This document shows, in pieces, positions 35,622 through 48,099 of a stretch of 64,000 bases of DNA. The stretch spans positions 30,995,089 through 31,059,088 of the forward strand of contig JAVLUZ010000154.1 in assembly GCA_036768485.1 (NCBI GenBank). The letters run 5' to 3'. Position 1 is the stretch's first letter, and every line of letters starts with the position of its first letter. The notes beneath the pieces were generated by a model, which did no database searches, had not been told where the DNA came from, and worked only from the letters and a program-made list of their open reading frames with translations. The translations under genes were made by a program, and so were the position numbers. This stretch comes from Mermis nigrescens (lineage: Eukaryota > Nematoda > Enoplea > Mermithida > Mermithidae).

Positions 35622-36177
35622 AGCATGCTGGAAATATTTCAAAGGTCAAAAAATGCCGGAAAATTGATGGTATTGGCCGTACGTGTACAGCATGGAATTC
35701 GGTGGGAGTTGGGGAAGGGCCAGGCCCGAAAAAATTTTAAAAAATGCCTATTTTGGTTAAAAAACGATGAGTGCACGTCAAAAACACTGTTTTTAGATGT
35801 TTCAGACAATGTTCGTTCTTCCTAGAACAACAACTTCGGAAAAATTTGGAAAAAATCAAGAAAATTGAACAAAATGTCCTTAAAAAATTTGAATATAATG
35901 CCAAACGCCGAAAATTCAGGACTTTTTAGCCAAAAATAAGATAAAAACGGTTAAAAGGTAGAATTTTAACAAACAAATCGATAATTCTGGGGGTTCGAAC
36001 CCCCCCCCTTCCCTCTTCCCAAGAACACGTATGGTGCTAGCAATGGTACTAGCAAAAAACACTTTTCTCCACCTTTTTCAGCGGCTTCTATCCGTTGGTA
36101 TCAAAACTCGCGAAAAAGGATAAAACTTGAAGATTTGATTTCGTGGTTCGTTTTGGATTATGGGGATTCGGTCGGAG
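35622..36177 (-). mobile_element. Degenerate family B element split by family A
   Basis: Family B reversed blocks flank a family A insertion: TTTCAAAGGTCAAAAAATG on the left, and CTATCCGTTGGTATCAAAA on the right (compare CTATCCATTGGCATCAAAA in other copies). It begins six bases after the GM2-activator-like stop codon. Confidence 0.55.
35678..36033 (-). mobile_element. Family A element nested in family B
   Basis: The 356-bp copy starts CGTACGTGTACAGCATGG and ends CCAAGAACACGTATG. The flanking octamers match at only 5 of 8. It splits the degenerate family B copy that follows the GM2-activator-like gene. Confidence 0.65.
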
Positions 36178-36184
36178 TTCAGAC

Positions 36185-36295
36185 CACACATAGGCATGGG
36201 GGTTGTTGTACCCTCTCCCCAGAAGTCGAAATACCCCCGCATATTACTGAAGACCCCCAGCATTCTATTTTTAGTAACGGTGCTGCCCATGTATT
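36185..36295 (+). mobile_element. Family C element, short
   Basis: The 111-bp copy starts CACACATAGGCATGGGGG and ends GCTGCCCATGTATT. Octamers GTTCAGAC and GTCCGGAC match at 6 of 8. Confidence 0.55.
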
Positions 36296-36309
36296 GTCCG
36301 GACATAGAT

Positions 36310-37715
36310 GCTCAGCATGACCGACCTGGAGGGATTCAAATACTGTACTTTTAGGCTAAAATGACGTCAAAAACTGGTATAAATGCTGAAAATAGCGGTG
36401 AACCTATGTTAATCTACACTTTCTAGTCAATTTCAATCACTCTTAAAAAAATTTCCTTTCTTTAGCTTGTTCAAGCGTGTTTCCGAGTTTTATGACGTTT
36501 TATTACATCAAAAAAGGTGGTTCAAGTAAAAACCAAATATGCATTTCGAGGTTCTTAAGATGTAAAGTTATTTTGAAAAAAATCTCCTCTGGAACCGTTT
36601 AGGTGCCTAAAAAATCCGAATGGTCAGGCGTCCTCAAAGTTTTATTGCGCTGTAATTTTTCCGTTGAAATATTATGGCTATACACTCGTATGTGCTTAGT
36701 GAAAATACGATTAATTGCAAACGCCGGATACTGTAAGTCAAATGCAAATCAAGTTAGGGTTGGGGAACCATTCTTGAATGACTTTTTTGGAAGCAATGAC
36801 TACATATATGTCAATGTCACTCCATATGATTTTTAAAAGCAGGAATGAGGAAAAGCTTTTCCAGATGAATAAGCTTATTATTTTGCAGTTGTTTCTCTTT
36901 CGACAATGAGGTACACTACTTTCTGAGGCGATGGTTTCTCGGTAAAGGCAAATCGAGCTAATCCGCAGACCTCGCTGATTCTCAGAATACAAATCTAACA
37001 TGCCTATAAAATTTGAAATTCACTTTGTTTTTGAAGACAGTTTTCATATTAAATGCAGAGTAAATGAATCGGCTCTTGGACCTTTTCACCAATAAATGGC
37101 TTTTCTTTGTCTTTATTGCAACATTTTATTTTATTAACGACAACTGTAAATTATTATCAATCTTGCTTAGCCGCAGGCGATTAACACTTCACGTGGAAAT
37201 TTTGATTTTTTGATGCGAAATTATTCATAATTAATTACAAATAATGTGTTTCTACTTATCTTATTAATTATTAATTATTATTTCTTGATTTATTTTTCCC
37301 GCGCCTTTGAATATGCGTATTCTTTTCTTCTTTTGGATGATTTTCTTTTCTGAAGGCAAGAATATCTGCCGTGGGTTTTGTATTATAATAAAGTTGGTTG
37401 CCTATCGGTCTCGTTCAACGTTTGCGATAAGGAACCGACGCCACTTAGCAGCGGACAAACCTGGCAATGTGTCTAATGAAGTGATCTTTGATCGACGACA
37501 ATATTGCATCGCCAGCCAATGATTTTGTGATAGACGATTAGATGTTCTAGATTTATGGGCAGGACCTGAGTGGATCAAAAAAATTGTGAGAAAGGGCCGA
37601 AAAAATAAAACCAACAACATTTTTTCAACCTTCCTGTTCGAGCTCTAGCATCAGAAATCCACGCAAAAACAAAATAATTGTATTTAATTTTGGGCTCTGC
37701 ATAAGGTTTTTGCAT
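36310..37715. other. Intergenic stretch with no recognised feature
   Basis: I see no dispersed element, RNA gene or convincing ORF. An AATAAA at 37090 is too isolated to assign. Confidence 0.5.
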
Positions 37716-37720
37716 TTCGC

Positions 37721-37721
<1 letters not shown>

Positions 37722-37815
<94 letters not shown>

Positions 37816-37830
37816 TGTGTGTGTGTGTGT
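37722..37830. repeat. (TA)n followed by (GT)n microsatellite
   Basis: About 90 bp of alternating TA pass directly into a ~17-bp GT run. A family B element begins 50 bp later. Confidence 0.97.
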
Positions 37831-37879
37831 TATCATGAGTCATGAACACACGTGGGCACGTTGAGTTGGGAGTAACCAC

Positions 37880-38150
37880 CACACATGGGCGTGGGGGGTT
37901 TGGGGGGGTATGCACCACTCCCAGAAGATGAAATACCCCCCCCCCCAGAAATTGAAATACCCCCCCCCAGAATTCAAATTTTGAAATTTTTTGTTTTTTT
38001 AGCGATTTTTTGATGCTAATGGATAGTGCTCAATGAGAAACGTCGAAAAATGGTGTTTTTTTCGCCATACGACCACTTTTAAGACCATTTTTTGACCTTT
38101 GAAAATTTTTTCCACCCCCCCCCCCAGAATTTCGGTGCTGCCCACTTATG
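37880..38150 (+). mobile_element. Family B element
   Basis: The 271-bp copy starts CACACATGGGCGTGGGG and ends GCTGCCCACTTATG. Octamers GTAACCAC and GTCAACAC match at 6 of 8. It carries long C-runs typical of the family's left part. Confidence 0.75.
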
Positions 38151-38356
38151 GTCAACACACATAGGCGAAGGGGTTTGTAACCCCCCAGATTACTTTAGAT
38201 CCTCCCCCAAATTCTATTTAGTAGCATTTTTGGCAATTCAACCAACCCCCCCCAAATTTACTGTAGATCCCCAGAATTCTATTCCTAGTTAAATTTTTGG
38301 CAATGTTACCCATTCCTGACCCCCCCCCCTTAGAATTTTCTTGCTGCCCACGTGTG
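38151..38356 (+). mobile_element. Family C element abutting family B
   Basis: It has the CACATAGGCGAAGGGGTTTG start, the CAGATTACTTTAGATCC block (with a partial second copy) and the end CTGCCCACGTGTG. It is placed head to tail with the family B copy before it. Confidence 0.55.
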
Positions 38357-38877
38357 CTAGAGACCAGCTGAGGATCCGGCAGACCCCCAGAATTGAATTT
38401 TCGGTATGTTTTTTAGGATTCTTGCCGGTTATACACCACCCAGACCCCCTGTAATTTGGCTGCTGCCAATGTATGGTCATGCACGGCACGACCCGGATTG
38501 AACTTAAACATGACAATGTAACGTTATAAATTGCTTCAATAAATAGGGCATTGAATAAAAAACGGTCGAATTGGAAGTACGGATTGCAAGTCAAGAAAAT
38601 TTAACATTTTCAGATTTTTTCGAAAGAATATTTTAAATTTTCAGGACTCGCTCAGCGATCTTGCGTAGGAAGTAGCGTTCCGATGTCCAATTTCGTAGTT
38701 TCCCATAATTGGCGATAAAGCCTATGGTTTTTCGACCTACAAATTTAAGTCAATGCTCAAACTTGTGTGAAACAGACTATAGTTACATGAAAGTGCTATG
38801 ATTCCGAACTCATCAAGATCCTTTTTCAGTGTATATACTTAAACAAGAGTGAGTCATTTATAAGCTACTTACTGCAA

Positions 38878-39098
38878 CATGTGGGCGTGGGGAATGCATC
38901 CCTCAGAAGGCTGAATACCGCCCTCCTAGAAATCAAAATACACCCCTCACAGAATTTAATTTTTGAAATTTTTTTCGTTTCTTTCGCAATTTTTTGATGC
39001 CATCTTCGATGAGAAACGTCAAAAAATGATGTTTTTTCGCCATACCACCATTTTTTGACATTTGAAAAATCAAGCACCCCCAGAATTTCGGCGCTGCC
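38878..39098 (+). mobile_element. Family B element, right end lost
   Basis: It starts CATGTGGGCGTGGGG and keeps the GATGAGAAACGTC and CGCCATACCACCA blocks. The final CACCTATG is replaced by the palindromic element at 39099. Confidence 0.65.
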
Positions 39099-39240
39099 AT
39101 AGTCTATTTCACATAACTTCGTGCATAAATTCTTCGAATTTTCATCGTCAGTAGGTATACATATCAAATCAATGCCTCGCACAGCTTATTGTCGGAGTAG
39201 TTTTACAATTTATGACCGAAGTTGTGTGAAACAGACTATA
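39099..39240. mobile_element. Palindromic element with TATAGTCTGTTTCA ends
   Basis: This is a 142-bp near-palindrome: ATAGTCTATTTCACATAAC at the left mirrors GTTGTGTGAAACAGACTATA at the right, with the ATAAATT/AATTTAT blocks inside. Relatives lie at 54934-55098 and 56033-56578, with a solo end at 38757-38783. Confidence 0.75.
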
Positions 39241-39468
39241 AGTTGTTGACCAGCTAGAAGACGAGAGTAAGTTATGCCGCAAAATATTTATTGAAAAACT
39301 CTTTTTCGCTAATATATCGACACTGACCTCAGCGAACTAATAGTATGAAAGATGGACTTACTGAAGCCTCCGAAAAGATTTAGTGAAAAAGCTTTCGGAT
39401 AATGAAAAAGACTATATGTATGTACCTGTGTATTTGCTAGCATCGTAGGTAGGTACATACATATGTAG

Positions 39469-40288
39469 ACTAGCAAAGAAAAATGCTCAGATGGAACAAA
39501 AAAGGGGAATATACTTGCGATTGTGAATTATCGAGGATAAAAAGCAGGGGACTAGGAAAAATCTCCCTATGTTATATGCCAAGAATCGCAAAATATGTAA
39601 AAAATCAGACTTTCTCTAAACAATGCAAAAAATCGAAGTATATTCTGCGGTCTCTGAAAAAACGTATTATTTTAAAATAATTTTTTCTGATTGACATAAT
39701 ATCTTAAAAGCATACTACTTAATGCAACTTTTTGCAGACTTCATTCAACTTTGAGTTGCTTAATAATGTGACTGAACGTGAAATGCTGTTAACAAATCAT
39801 AATTAATTTGTTCGTATTTCATTATTACTAAGCATGTCACTTAGCAGATACAGCCATTCTAAGTGTCAAAGTGCAAGCAATATTCAAATAACGAAAAAAT
39901 TGATTGGAAAAAGCAGCGAATTAGCAATGCAGTAGCTAAGCGAATTGAATGAAATAGTACATATCGATGCATTCAAGACAATCGATGATATTGTTGGTTC
40001 AAAGCAGTAGGAAACACGGAAGCTGACGTGCAACAGACCTTATGTAGATACTCTTTTACACATGTCTACTGCAATTGTTTACTAAACTTTTACATTTTTC
40101 AAAGGCCGCAGAATATACTTCGATTTTTTGCATTGTTTAGAGAAAGTCTGATTTTTTACATATTTTGCGATTCTTGGCATATAACATAGGGAGATTTTTC
40201 CTAGTCACCTCCTTTTACATCCTCGCTAATTCACAATCCCAAGTATATTCCCCTTTTTTGTTCCATCGGAGCATTTTTCTTTGCTAGT
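39469..40288. mobile_element. Long-inverted-repeat head of composite repeat, copy 2
   Basis: Arms of ~190 bp (39469-39660 and 40104-40288) are inverted copies beginning ACTAGCAAAGAAAAATGCTC. They share ATCGAAGTATATTCTGCGG and AATCTCCCTATGTTATATGC. The ~440-bp loop resembles the loop of copy 3. Confidence 0.85.
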
Positions 40289-42825
40289 ACCCCACTTTTA
40301 ATTAGCAAGATTTGGAAATACAATACTAGATTTCATTTACTGTGCGGTTCTTCTAATAATTGAATGGTTTCAACTATACAAAGCTACTAGCTGTAGAAGA
40401 AACAAACATTCTGATTAGTAATTCTTATGTTACGTAGAACATCCTGTAAAGAAATATGCTTCCAAAACTTTCTAGAGCTCAACTTAATTTACATTTTAAA
40501 CTTTACACAAGAGTGTAAAGAATTTTAGTGGGATTAATAATTTCGATATTGCTCTGATATAACGATCAGCATTTATTAAGAAATGAAACCTCTATAATGT
40601 TCTAAGAACAAATTAACATTAGGTGTTAATCACTTTACACTACTCTTCATGCGCCCCTAGCAGACGTATCACATCTGTTTCCATATATATTTTACGACTT
40701 TAGAGAAAAAATAAGTTACCGTGAGGCTCTAGAATGAAGCTTATTATATAGTGTAAACTTTACACTAGCAACGAGTGTAAAGAAGATTTTAGTCGGATTT
40801 GTAAATTCGATATTACTCGGATATTACGATCAACATTCATGAAAAAATTACGTCTTCATAACGGTTTATTGACAAATAGACACAGATGTAAACCACTTTA
40901 CATCACCGTTGAGTATAAGCAAACGCGCCCAGCTGACGTCCCTTATTTGATTCCATGTAAATTTTCAGATTTCGGCAATAGGTTTTTGCAAAGCTCTAGA
41001 ACGAAGATAAACCACTTTACATCACTGTTGAGCGTAAACAAACACGCCCAGCTGACGTCCCTTATTTGATTCCATGTAAATTTTCAGATTTCGGCAAAAA
41101 ATTCAGGTTTTCGCAAAGCTCTAGAACGAAGATTAATTAGCAGTGTAAACTTTACACAACCGCCTAGTGTAAAGAGGATTTTATTCCGATTTGTGAATCT
41201 GATATTACTCGGATATTATTATCAACATTTATGAAAAAATTGCATGTCTACAATGGTCTGAGGACAAATAAACAATGAGTGTAAACTACTTTACATCACT
41301 GTTGGATGTAAACAAACACGCCTACGTGACGTCTCACATTTGATTCTTTGAAAATTTCTAGACTCGAGGAAAAAATTAGGTTTCTGGAATGCTCAAAAAC
41401 GAAGATAAATACATATGTAGTGTAAACTTCATGTAAACACCTAGTGTAAAGAAGATTTTGGTCAGATTCGTAATTTTGATATTGTTCCGATATTACAATT
41501 AATATTTATGAAAAAAATTAAGTCTCCATAATGTTCTATGGGCAAACTAACAATAGGTGTAAACCACTTTACAACACTGTAGAGTGTTAACATATGCGCC
41601 AGACTGGCATTTCAAATTTGGTTCCTGGTCCATTTCTAGACTTGATAATCGTGTCCCTGACTCATAACCGGAGAAGCAGGCAGAAAAAACAAGACAGAAA
41701 CGCATTTTAAACACCAAATTTTTGACTTTACACTCGCTAAATATTAATGTATTGACATTTTGCTTTGACATGCACCCGATATAAAGCACTTTATATTTGT
41801 TCTATTGGACTTATCCCGACTTCTGGACGGAGAACTTGGCGAACAAAAAACGCAACAAAAACGTATTTTCCATCATTTAGAACACTGTAAACTTTAAAAT
41901 TCCGTACCGAACTCCCCATTGAGATTAAAGAAATTCGGTTTGGTACAATTTGTAGCTTTTAAATCGTAGTACATTCCTGTGTGCCAAAATTCTCTTGCAA
42001 AAATTATTTGGTATGATTTATTAATCAAAATTCGGAAAAAACGTGTTTTTTCGCCCATTTTTTACCTCTGATTTCGAACTTTACATCCCCATAAATAACT
42101 CAATATTGCGTTTTTTCAATGCACTTTGCTGCGATGTGTAGCCCCTGAGAGGCACTTTATTACTGCTGTATTCAATTTACCCTGACTCATAAGCGGAAAA
42201 TTTGGCAGAGAAATCTTAGTTAAAATCCGTTTTTTACACCATCCACTAGAGTGTAAACTTTAAACCCCATGATCTAACTCACCATAGAGCGTAGAAGACT
42301 TTGCGTATATACAGAATGTAGCCCTTGATCCGCTCTACATTTCTGTTAGAAAACATCTAAAAAAATTATAACCGGAGTTAGTATCAGACATAAGCAGGTT
42401 GAAAATTCGACCAAAAAGTGCTTTTTCACCCCTAGATTTTCGCACTCTTTACACTGCCATTCGATAACTAATGCGAATTTCGAAGAACAAAAAAAAATTC
42501 CAGATGTAGAATTCATCCCTCTATTATCCTATGCTGTTCAATTCTTCGAGTCATTAATACTCAGTTGTCCACATGCCGCATTATAAATGTCCCAAAATTT
42601 GTCCTATGTTATAACGTTACACAAAAACTTTACACCTTCTTTACACAGTCAGTTTTGAGTTTCAAGAAAAACAAAGAAACACGGGCAGCGAATTTTTTTT
42701 ATTATTTTTATTTTAAAAAACCGTACCTTCCAGAAGTGTCCCGTTACAGCTGTAGAGGGGTGCACAGGTATTAGGGGTACCCAAGTATATTATAGGTACG
42801 CGCTAACGCGCTACCTATGATACCA
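40289..42825. repeat. GTGTAAA-rich repeat tail of composite repeat, copy 2
   Basis: Tandem units of ~275 bp carry GTGTAAACTTTACAC at 40751-40765 and 41143-41157, followed by AGTGTAAAGAAGATTTTAG and a CCACTTTACA block. One ~120-bp subunit is duplicated (about 40891-41010 and 41011-41136). The second half (41580-42660) keeps GTAAACTTTA motifs without clear tandem units. A hairpin (ATTATAGGTA 42789-42798, TACCTATGAT 42812-42821) closes it. No ORF of note. Confidence 0.8.
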
Positions 42826-42849
42826 CCTTACATACATACATACATAATA

Positions 42850-44160
42850 TGCGATCACAGGTAAAATGATAGGTATATGCATATGCAAGTAATGCATGTT
42901 CGTTTCATAAGATCGGCTGCTGTTTTAAATGTTAACTATCTACAAAAGTCTGTATGTATGCACATTGTACATATGTGCATACAATGTAGGTTTAAGCACC
43001 AATATACAGTAAAACGAGCGAGCTGCTCCTCACGTTTAAATTCATTACAGTATATGGCATTTGCAAACATTCAAAGGTTGTGATAAGCTGAAGAGCGTTA
43101 GCTACGTATCGTAGAGACGTTGAGCGCGGCCATTGACCGAGTCACTAAAAAATAGATCATAGAAAAATCATTCGCCCTAGCTTTTTATTGATCAGTCAAT
43201 CTGGATGTTGAGATTATAGAAATAACGACGCGAATCCAGATGTCGGCCAACCAAATTTCGAATCTGTAGCAAGGCCTAGAATGTAAGCAGGGGCCTGCAA
43301 CAATATCCGAAAGCTAATAAGAAATTATGAAAAAATAAAGACAAACGAAGACATTTGAAAAAATAACTATGCATAAGCGTATCAAAAATGCAATACAGTA
43401 AAAATGGAGAAATATTAGAAGTGCATAACATTTCAGAACGTGCATACTACTAGAATTTTGCGTTTTACTAGAATTTTTGAACCGAACATTGAGCATTAAA
43501 TTAGCTGCTCCATGTTTGATTGGACGCCAAAAACATAAACAAAGTGTTACTCACTCAAAAAATGATTACTGAAGTCAAAATGAGAGCTTAACTAAAAGAG
43601 CAATAGGCCTTCTTATAATTTTTAAGCTGCAGAGTATGTTTTTCAGCTGAAACAAACCATCTGCTAATTTCCTTTAATGAGTTCTAACCTGGCTGATGCG
43701 TCAATCGCTAGAAATTTTCGTCAAAAATGCAAAAAGTCGCAAAATGGTTATGAACCAGAATATAAGCGTAAATCTATAAAAGTTTGATATTGATGAACTT
43801 ACAAAAATAGAAATGAAAAAGTTGAGAAAATAAAACAAACACAAGGTAAAAAAACAAAAATTGCGTTTAGATAAGAAGCCTGGTTATCTCCATGAACTGA
43901 TGGACACTGAATAATCTATTGCTAAATTTGGCCTTTAATTAAAACATGCTCTTGCGCCTTTTGTGCTCTGATAATAAGTTTGCGTAGATTTCCAAAAATT
44001 ACCACCTCAAAATACCACGCGATATTCAATACCGGATAAAGTGCGAAAACTACCAATTTTTGGAGCATGCTAAAAGCTTTAAACTATGTGTTGCCTTTCA
44101 CAGCTGGATAACACATATTTGTTGAATAGCTTCTTAGCTTTTTACGTGCCATGAATGGCT
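42850..44160. other. Element-poor intergenic stretch
   Basis: No dispersed element, RNA gene or convincing ORF was found. Short CATA runs occur at 42832-42846. Confidence 0.5.
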
Positions 44161-44169
44161 GAATACTCT

Positions 44170-44620
44170 CAGGCACGTAGCTGGCCGTTCTACTTGGGGG
44201 GGGGGACCAACACCAATTTTAGGGGGGGACTAAGCCCAAAAAGGCCAAAAATAGCTCAAAATAACGTTTAAAAAGTCCTATTTTTCCGATTTTTCTGAAT
44301 TTGGGGGGGGTCCGGACCATACCTGGGCGTGGGGGTGGGTTTGGGGCGGTATGCAACCCCACCGAGAAACCAAAATACCCCCCAGAAATCAAGATACCCC
44401 CCAGATTTTATTTTTTGAAAATTTTCTTAGTTTTTTACGCAATTTTTTGATGCCAATAGATAGTGCTCGATGAGAAACGTTGAAAAACGGTGTTTTTTCG
44501 CCATACCACCACTTTTAAGGCCATTTTTTGACCTTTGAAAAAATCTTGCACTTCCCCCCAGAACTTTTGTGCCGCCCACCCATGGTCCGGACCCCTCATT
44601 CCCCCAGAACTACGTGCCTG
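44170..44620 (+). mobile_element. Family N element carrying a nested family B
   Basis: The ends are CAGGCACGTAGCTGGCC and CCAGAACTACGTGCCTG. Flanking octamers AATACTCT (44162-44169) and ATTACTCT (44621-44628) match at 7 of 8. A complete family B element is inserted at 44318. Confidence 0.85.
44318..44584 (+). mobile_element. Family B element nested in family N, exact duplication
   Basis: The 267-bp copy is flanked by exact octamers GTCCGGAC at 44310-44317 and 44585-44592. The ends are CATACCTGGGCGTGGGGG and GCCGCCCACCCATG. Confidence 0.9.
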
Positions 44621-45406
44621 ATTACTCTTAGTTTGTAAATGTCAACAATTGGAAGTTCATCAAACATTGAATTCACCCACCATCATGTCTACACGCTTAG
44701 CAGGTTACTCGCATAAAGCAGCCAAACTTTTATAGGGGGTCCGATGGGAAAAATCACCAAGAATAGCACCAATAATTCAATGGGGGTATATTGAAATTTT
44801 TAGGATGAAGGATCTGTCAGATTCTCGGAGGGAGGGGATAGGGGCGGTCCTGAGACCCCTACATTTATATGTGCTTACTAACCAGACCAGCTATAATAAG
44901 GCAAATGTGAATGCCTTTCAATGATAAAAATCGTAATTACGAAATCCTTTACAGAATTTCGATAAAACAGATCATCAAAAGCGAGCGAAGGTATGTAGAT
45001 TAGGAGCCAGGATTCGGCAGATCAAACGAAAATTGACTGGATCAACTGGAATTCAGCCTGTAATTACACAATCGGATTATCAATAAAGAAGATTTCTAGA
45101 AAACAGACCATACATGGGCGCAGGGTAAATTCAGGGTCAAGTGATCTGACCCTGGCGGCTGAGCAACACCGCAACCCCGCAAGGGAAACCATACTGACCC
45201 TTGATAAATAATGGAAGAGCAGCTTGTCTTAACACCAAAAATGTCTCAGCTATATATCGGATTTGCAGTAAAAATAGTGTTTTTGACGTTTACCCATCGC
45301 TTTTGAACCCAAAAAGGCATTTTTGAAAAAACTTTGTTTTTATCTCTTAAAGTTCCCAAGCTGTGCTTGTCTGGTCATGAGCAGACAAGCACGTGGGGGT
45401 CCTGAC

Positions 45407-45596
45407 CATACGTGGGCAGCAAGAAAATTCTGGGGGTGCAAGATATCGAGCACTATCCATTGGCATCAAAAGATTGCGAAAAAAAAGAAAAAAATTTCAA
45501 AAATTTCTGGAGGGGTATTTTGGTTTCTGGGGAAGGTATTTCGGTTTCTCGGGGTTGCATACCCCCCAAACCTCCCCTCCCCCACGCCCAGGTGTG
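45407..45596 (-). mobile_element. Family B element with exact 8-bp duplication
   Basis: The 190-bp copy lies between GTCCTGAC at 45399-45406 and 45597-45604. The ends are CATACGTGGGCAGC and CACGCCCAGGTGTG. It is shorter than other copies because the CGCCATACCACCA block is missing. Confidence 0.9.
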
Positions 45597-45890
45597 GTCC
45601 TGACTCGCAGAATAAAAAAATGGAAAATTTTGTGGGGGAAATGGGACAAAATGAAGGCCAAAAACGGATGAAAATTGAAAGTTTTCGTCAAAAGTGCTTC
45701 AAAAAGACCAGAAACTGTACAATAATAGTGTAGCTTCAACGCTAGCGCTTACACCAGTTTTTTTAGGTCATTTTAGCCCAAAAAAAAGCTCAATCTTTGA
45801 CCCCTCTAGACCGGCTGACCCCCCAAGATCAACCATGCTGTGCACCTATTGACATGACCGATCTCGAATGTTCCAAAGAAGTCACTTGAC

Positions 45891-46133
45891 CACACGTGGG
45901 CGTGGGGGGATTAAGGGTATACACTACCCCCCAGAAGGCCGAATACACCCCTCCCCCAGAATTGAATTTTTGAAAATTTTTATGTTTTTTCAGCAATTTT
46001 CGATGCTAATGGATAGTACTCGATGAGAAACGTTGAAAAATTGTGTTTTTCGCCATACCACTATTTTTAAGACCGTTTTTGACCCATTTGAAAAATTTTG
46101 CACCCCCTTGAATTTTGGTGTTACCCAACTATG
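45891..46133 (+). mobile_element. Family B element with exact 8-bp duplication
   Basis: The 243-bp copy lies between CACTTGAC at 45883-45890 and 46134-46141. The ends are CACACGTGGGCGTGGGG and GTTACCCAACTATG. Confidence 0.9.
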
Positions 46134-46889
46134 CACTTGACCCCAAAAAACCCTAGCGTGCTCATGTATGAAGCAGACTATTTATAGTGTATTTCAGTCA
46201 CACATGAACAACCAGATTCTGGAGGGGAGTCTAACAGGGCAAAATAGCAAAAAGCACCAAAAATTAAATTCTGCAAGGTTAATTAGTAGTTAATATATAA
46301 ATAGTAATGTAAGATTTATACCTAATACGTGCTTCTATTCTTATTTCCTTCCTCTGGTGCTTATGTGTAGTTTTAGCCATTTCGCGTTGCATTATTAGAG
46401 GTCACTAAAATAGCAATCGAAGTAGTTTTGCAAGCTTTTTTCCAAACTATGCTAGAAGATGTGGGTAGAAAAGCAAAGAAGGCTAAAACTTTTTAACGAA
46501 TCCTGGGAATTCAGTTCTTTGATCCTCACTTCTGACATCTGTAATTAATGTGCGTACTTTGAGGGATGAGTTCGAGGTTCTTGTCGCCCAAGCAATACTG
46601 ACAAAAATTGTTGTGGAAATACGAGAAAAACAAAATGGAAAAAGCCGGAAAATTGAAAATTTTTCAATCGTTAGTAATCCTTGTTATTGTCAAGAATGGC
46701 ACAATTGTAGACTGATAAAGCTGAAAAAGTTGTTACTCGCATTCGCATATGTGCAAATCTGAATTATAATGGCAAGGGCTAAGAACATGGGTCACAAATT
46801 TGTTCTAAAGATAAGTATAAATTTATCAAACAAATCCGTGGCCTCGCTTATTTGGTCTAAGTTTATCGAGTTCTGGGGCGGCTTAAGAC

Positions 46890-47204
46890 CAGACGTGTTC
46901 TGGGGGGTAGTTGGTAAAAGTTGCAAAAAGTGTGCCCTTTTAAGCGATTCAGCTCATTTTTGGCTCAAAAATCTCAGATTTCCGGCGCTTCGCGCCATAT
47001 GCACATTTTTTGACTATATTTTCTTCAATTTACTCAAAGTTTTTAAATGTTTCACGTTTTTATCTCCTACAAAGAATGAGCATTGTCTGAAACGTTAAAA
47101 AACAGCGTTTTTGACGAGCACCCTTCATTTTTTGCCCCAAAGAAGGCACTTTTTAAAATCTTTTTCAGGCCTGACCCCCAGAACTTCCAAACTGCACATG
47201 TTGG
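46890..47204 (+). mobile_element. Family A element with exact 8-bp duplication
   Basis: The 315-bp copy lies between CTTAAGAC at 46882-46889 and 47205-47212. It starts CAGACGTGTTCTGGGG, ends CTGCACATGTTGG and contains GGCGCTTCGCGCC near 46984. Confidence 0.9.
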
Positions 47205-47712
47205 CTTAAGACTAACTGCTGAAAGATATAATCGGAGTTTTTGGAAGTAAAGGAAACCAGAGGGAGGAAACCAAAATCCAAAATTTCCGTGAAGGTGTAA
47301 AAACACATATAAACGATTGATATGCTTTTCATCTTATTTTAACTTTTCTGGAAGCACCGATCTTTAAAAATTCTGTTCCTTATACTTATCAACGACCCAT
47401 ATTGTACCACATAAATATGTAAAGCATGGAAATTCTGGGGTCAGCTGCAAAACTTCTTTCTAAATAAATTTGTTGGACTTAAAAACAATGAATACACTCA
47501 AAAACGCCACTTTCGATTCTCTAAATGATGGTCATTCTTTCTATAACACAAACACGCAAAGAGATTCTATGAAAATGTAATGAACAGTCGATAAAAATGC
47601 TTAAAACAGCATATTTGCTTAGCTTTTCTGAAAATAAATAATTCTTGGGTGTCAGCAGCTTTTTTATGGTGGCCAGCCAGTCATTATATGGGATCCACCC
47701 ATATGTTCCAAC

Positions 47713-48088
47713 CAGACGTGTTCTTGGGGAGGGGGGTTGGGAGGTTTTTGACCCCCCTCCCCTCGGAATTGTCGATTTTTTTGTGAGAGTTGGCAAAAGT
47801 TGTACAAAGTGTGCCTTTTTAGGCGTTGTTAGCTAATTTTTGGCTAAAAATACTAATATTTCCGGCGCTTCGCGCCATATGCACATGTTTTGACTATATT
47901 TTGTTCAATTTACTCAATTATTTCAAGTTTTTGAGATTTCTATTTCGTTTTCATGTTCTAGAGAGAGCGAGCATTGTCTGAAGCGTCAACAAACAGTGTT
48001 TTTGGCGCGTATGCAGTTTTTAGCCAAAAAAAATTTGTAAAACTTTTTTGGCCTGACCCCTCCAGAAATCCCATGCTGTACATGTATA
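47713..48088 (+). mobile_element. Family A element
   Basis: The 376-bp copy lies between GTTCCAAC (47705-47712) and GTTCCAAG (48089-48096), matching at 7 of 8. The ends are CAGACGTGTTCTTGGGG and CATGCTGTACATGTATA. Confidence 0.85.
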
Positions 48089-48099
48089 GTTCCAAGCAT

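Noticed and set aside
45323..45733. A 136-aa ORF
   Set aside because: Most of it is the reversed family B element at 45407-45596; other copies give the same [12 protein letters not shown] peptides.
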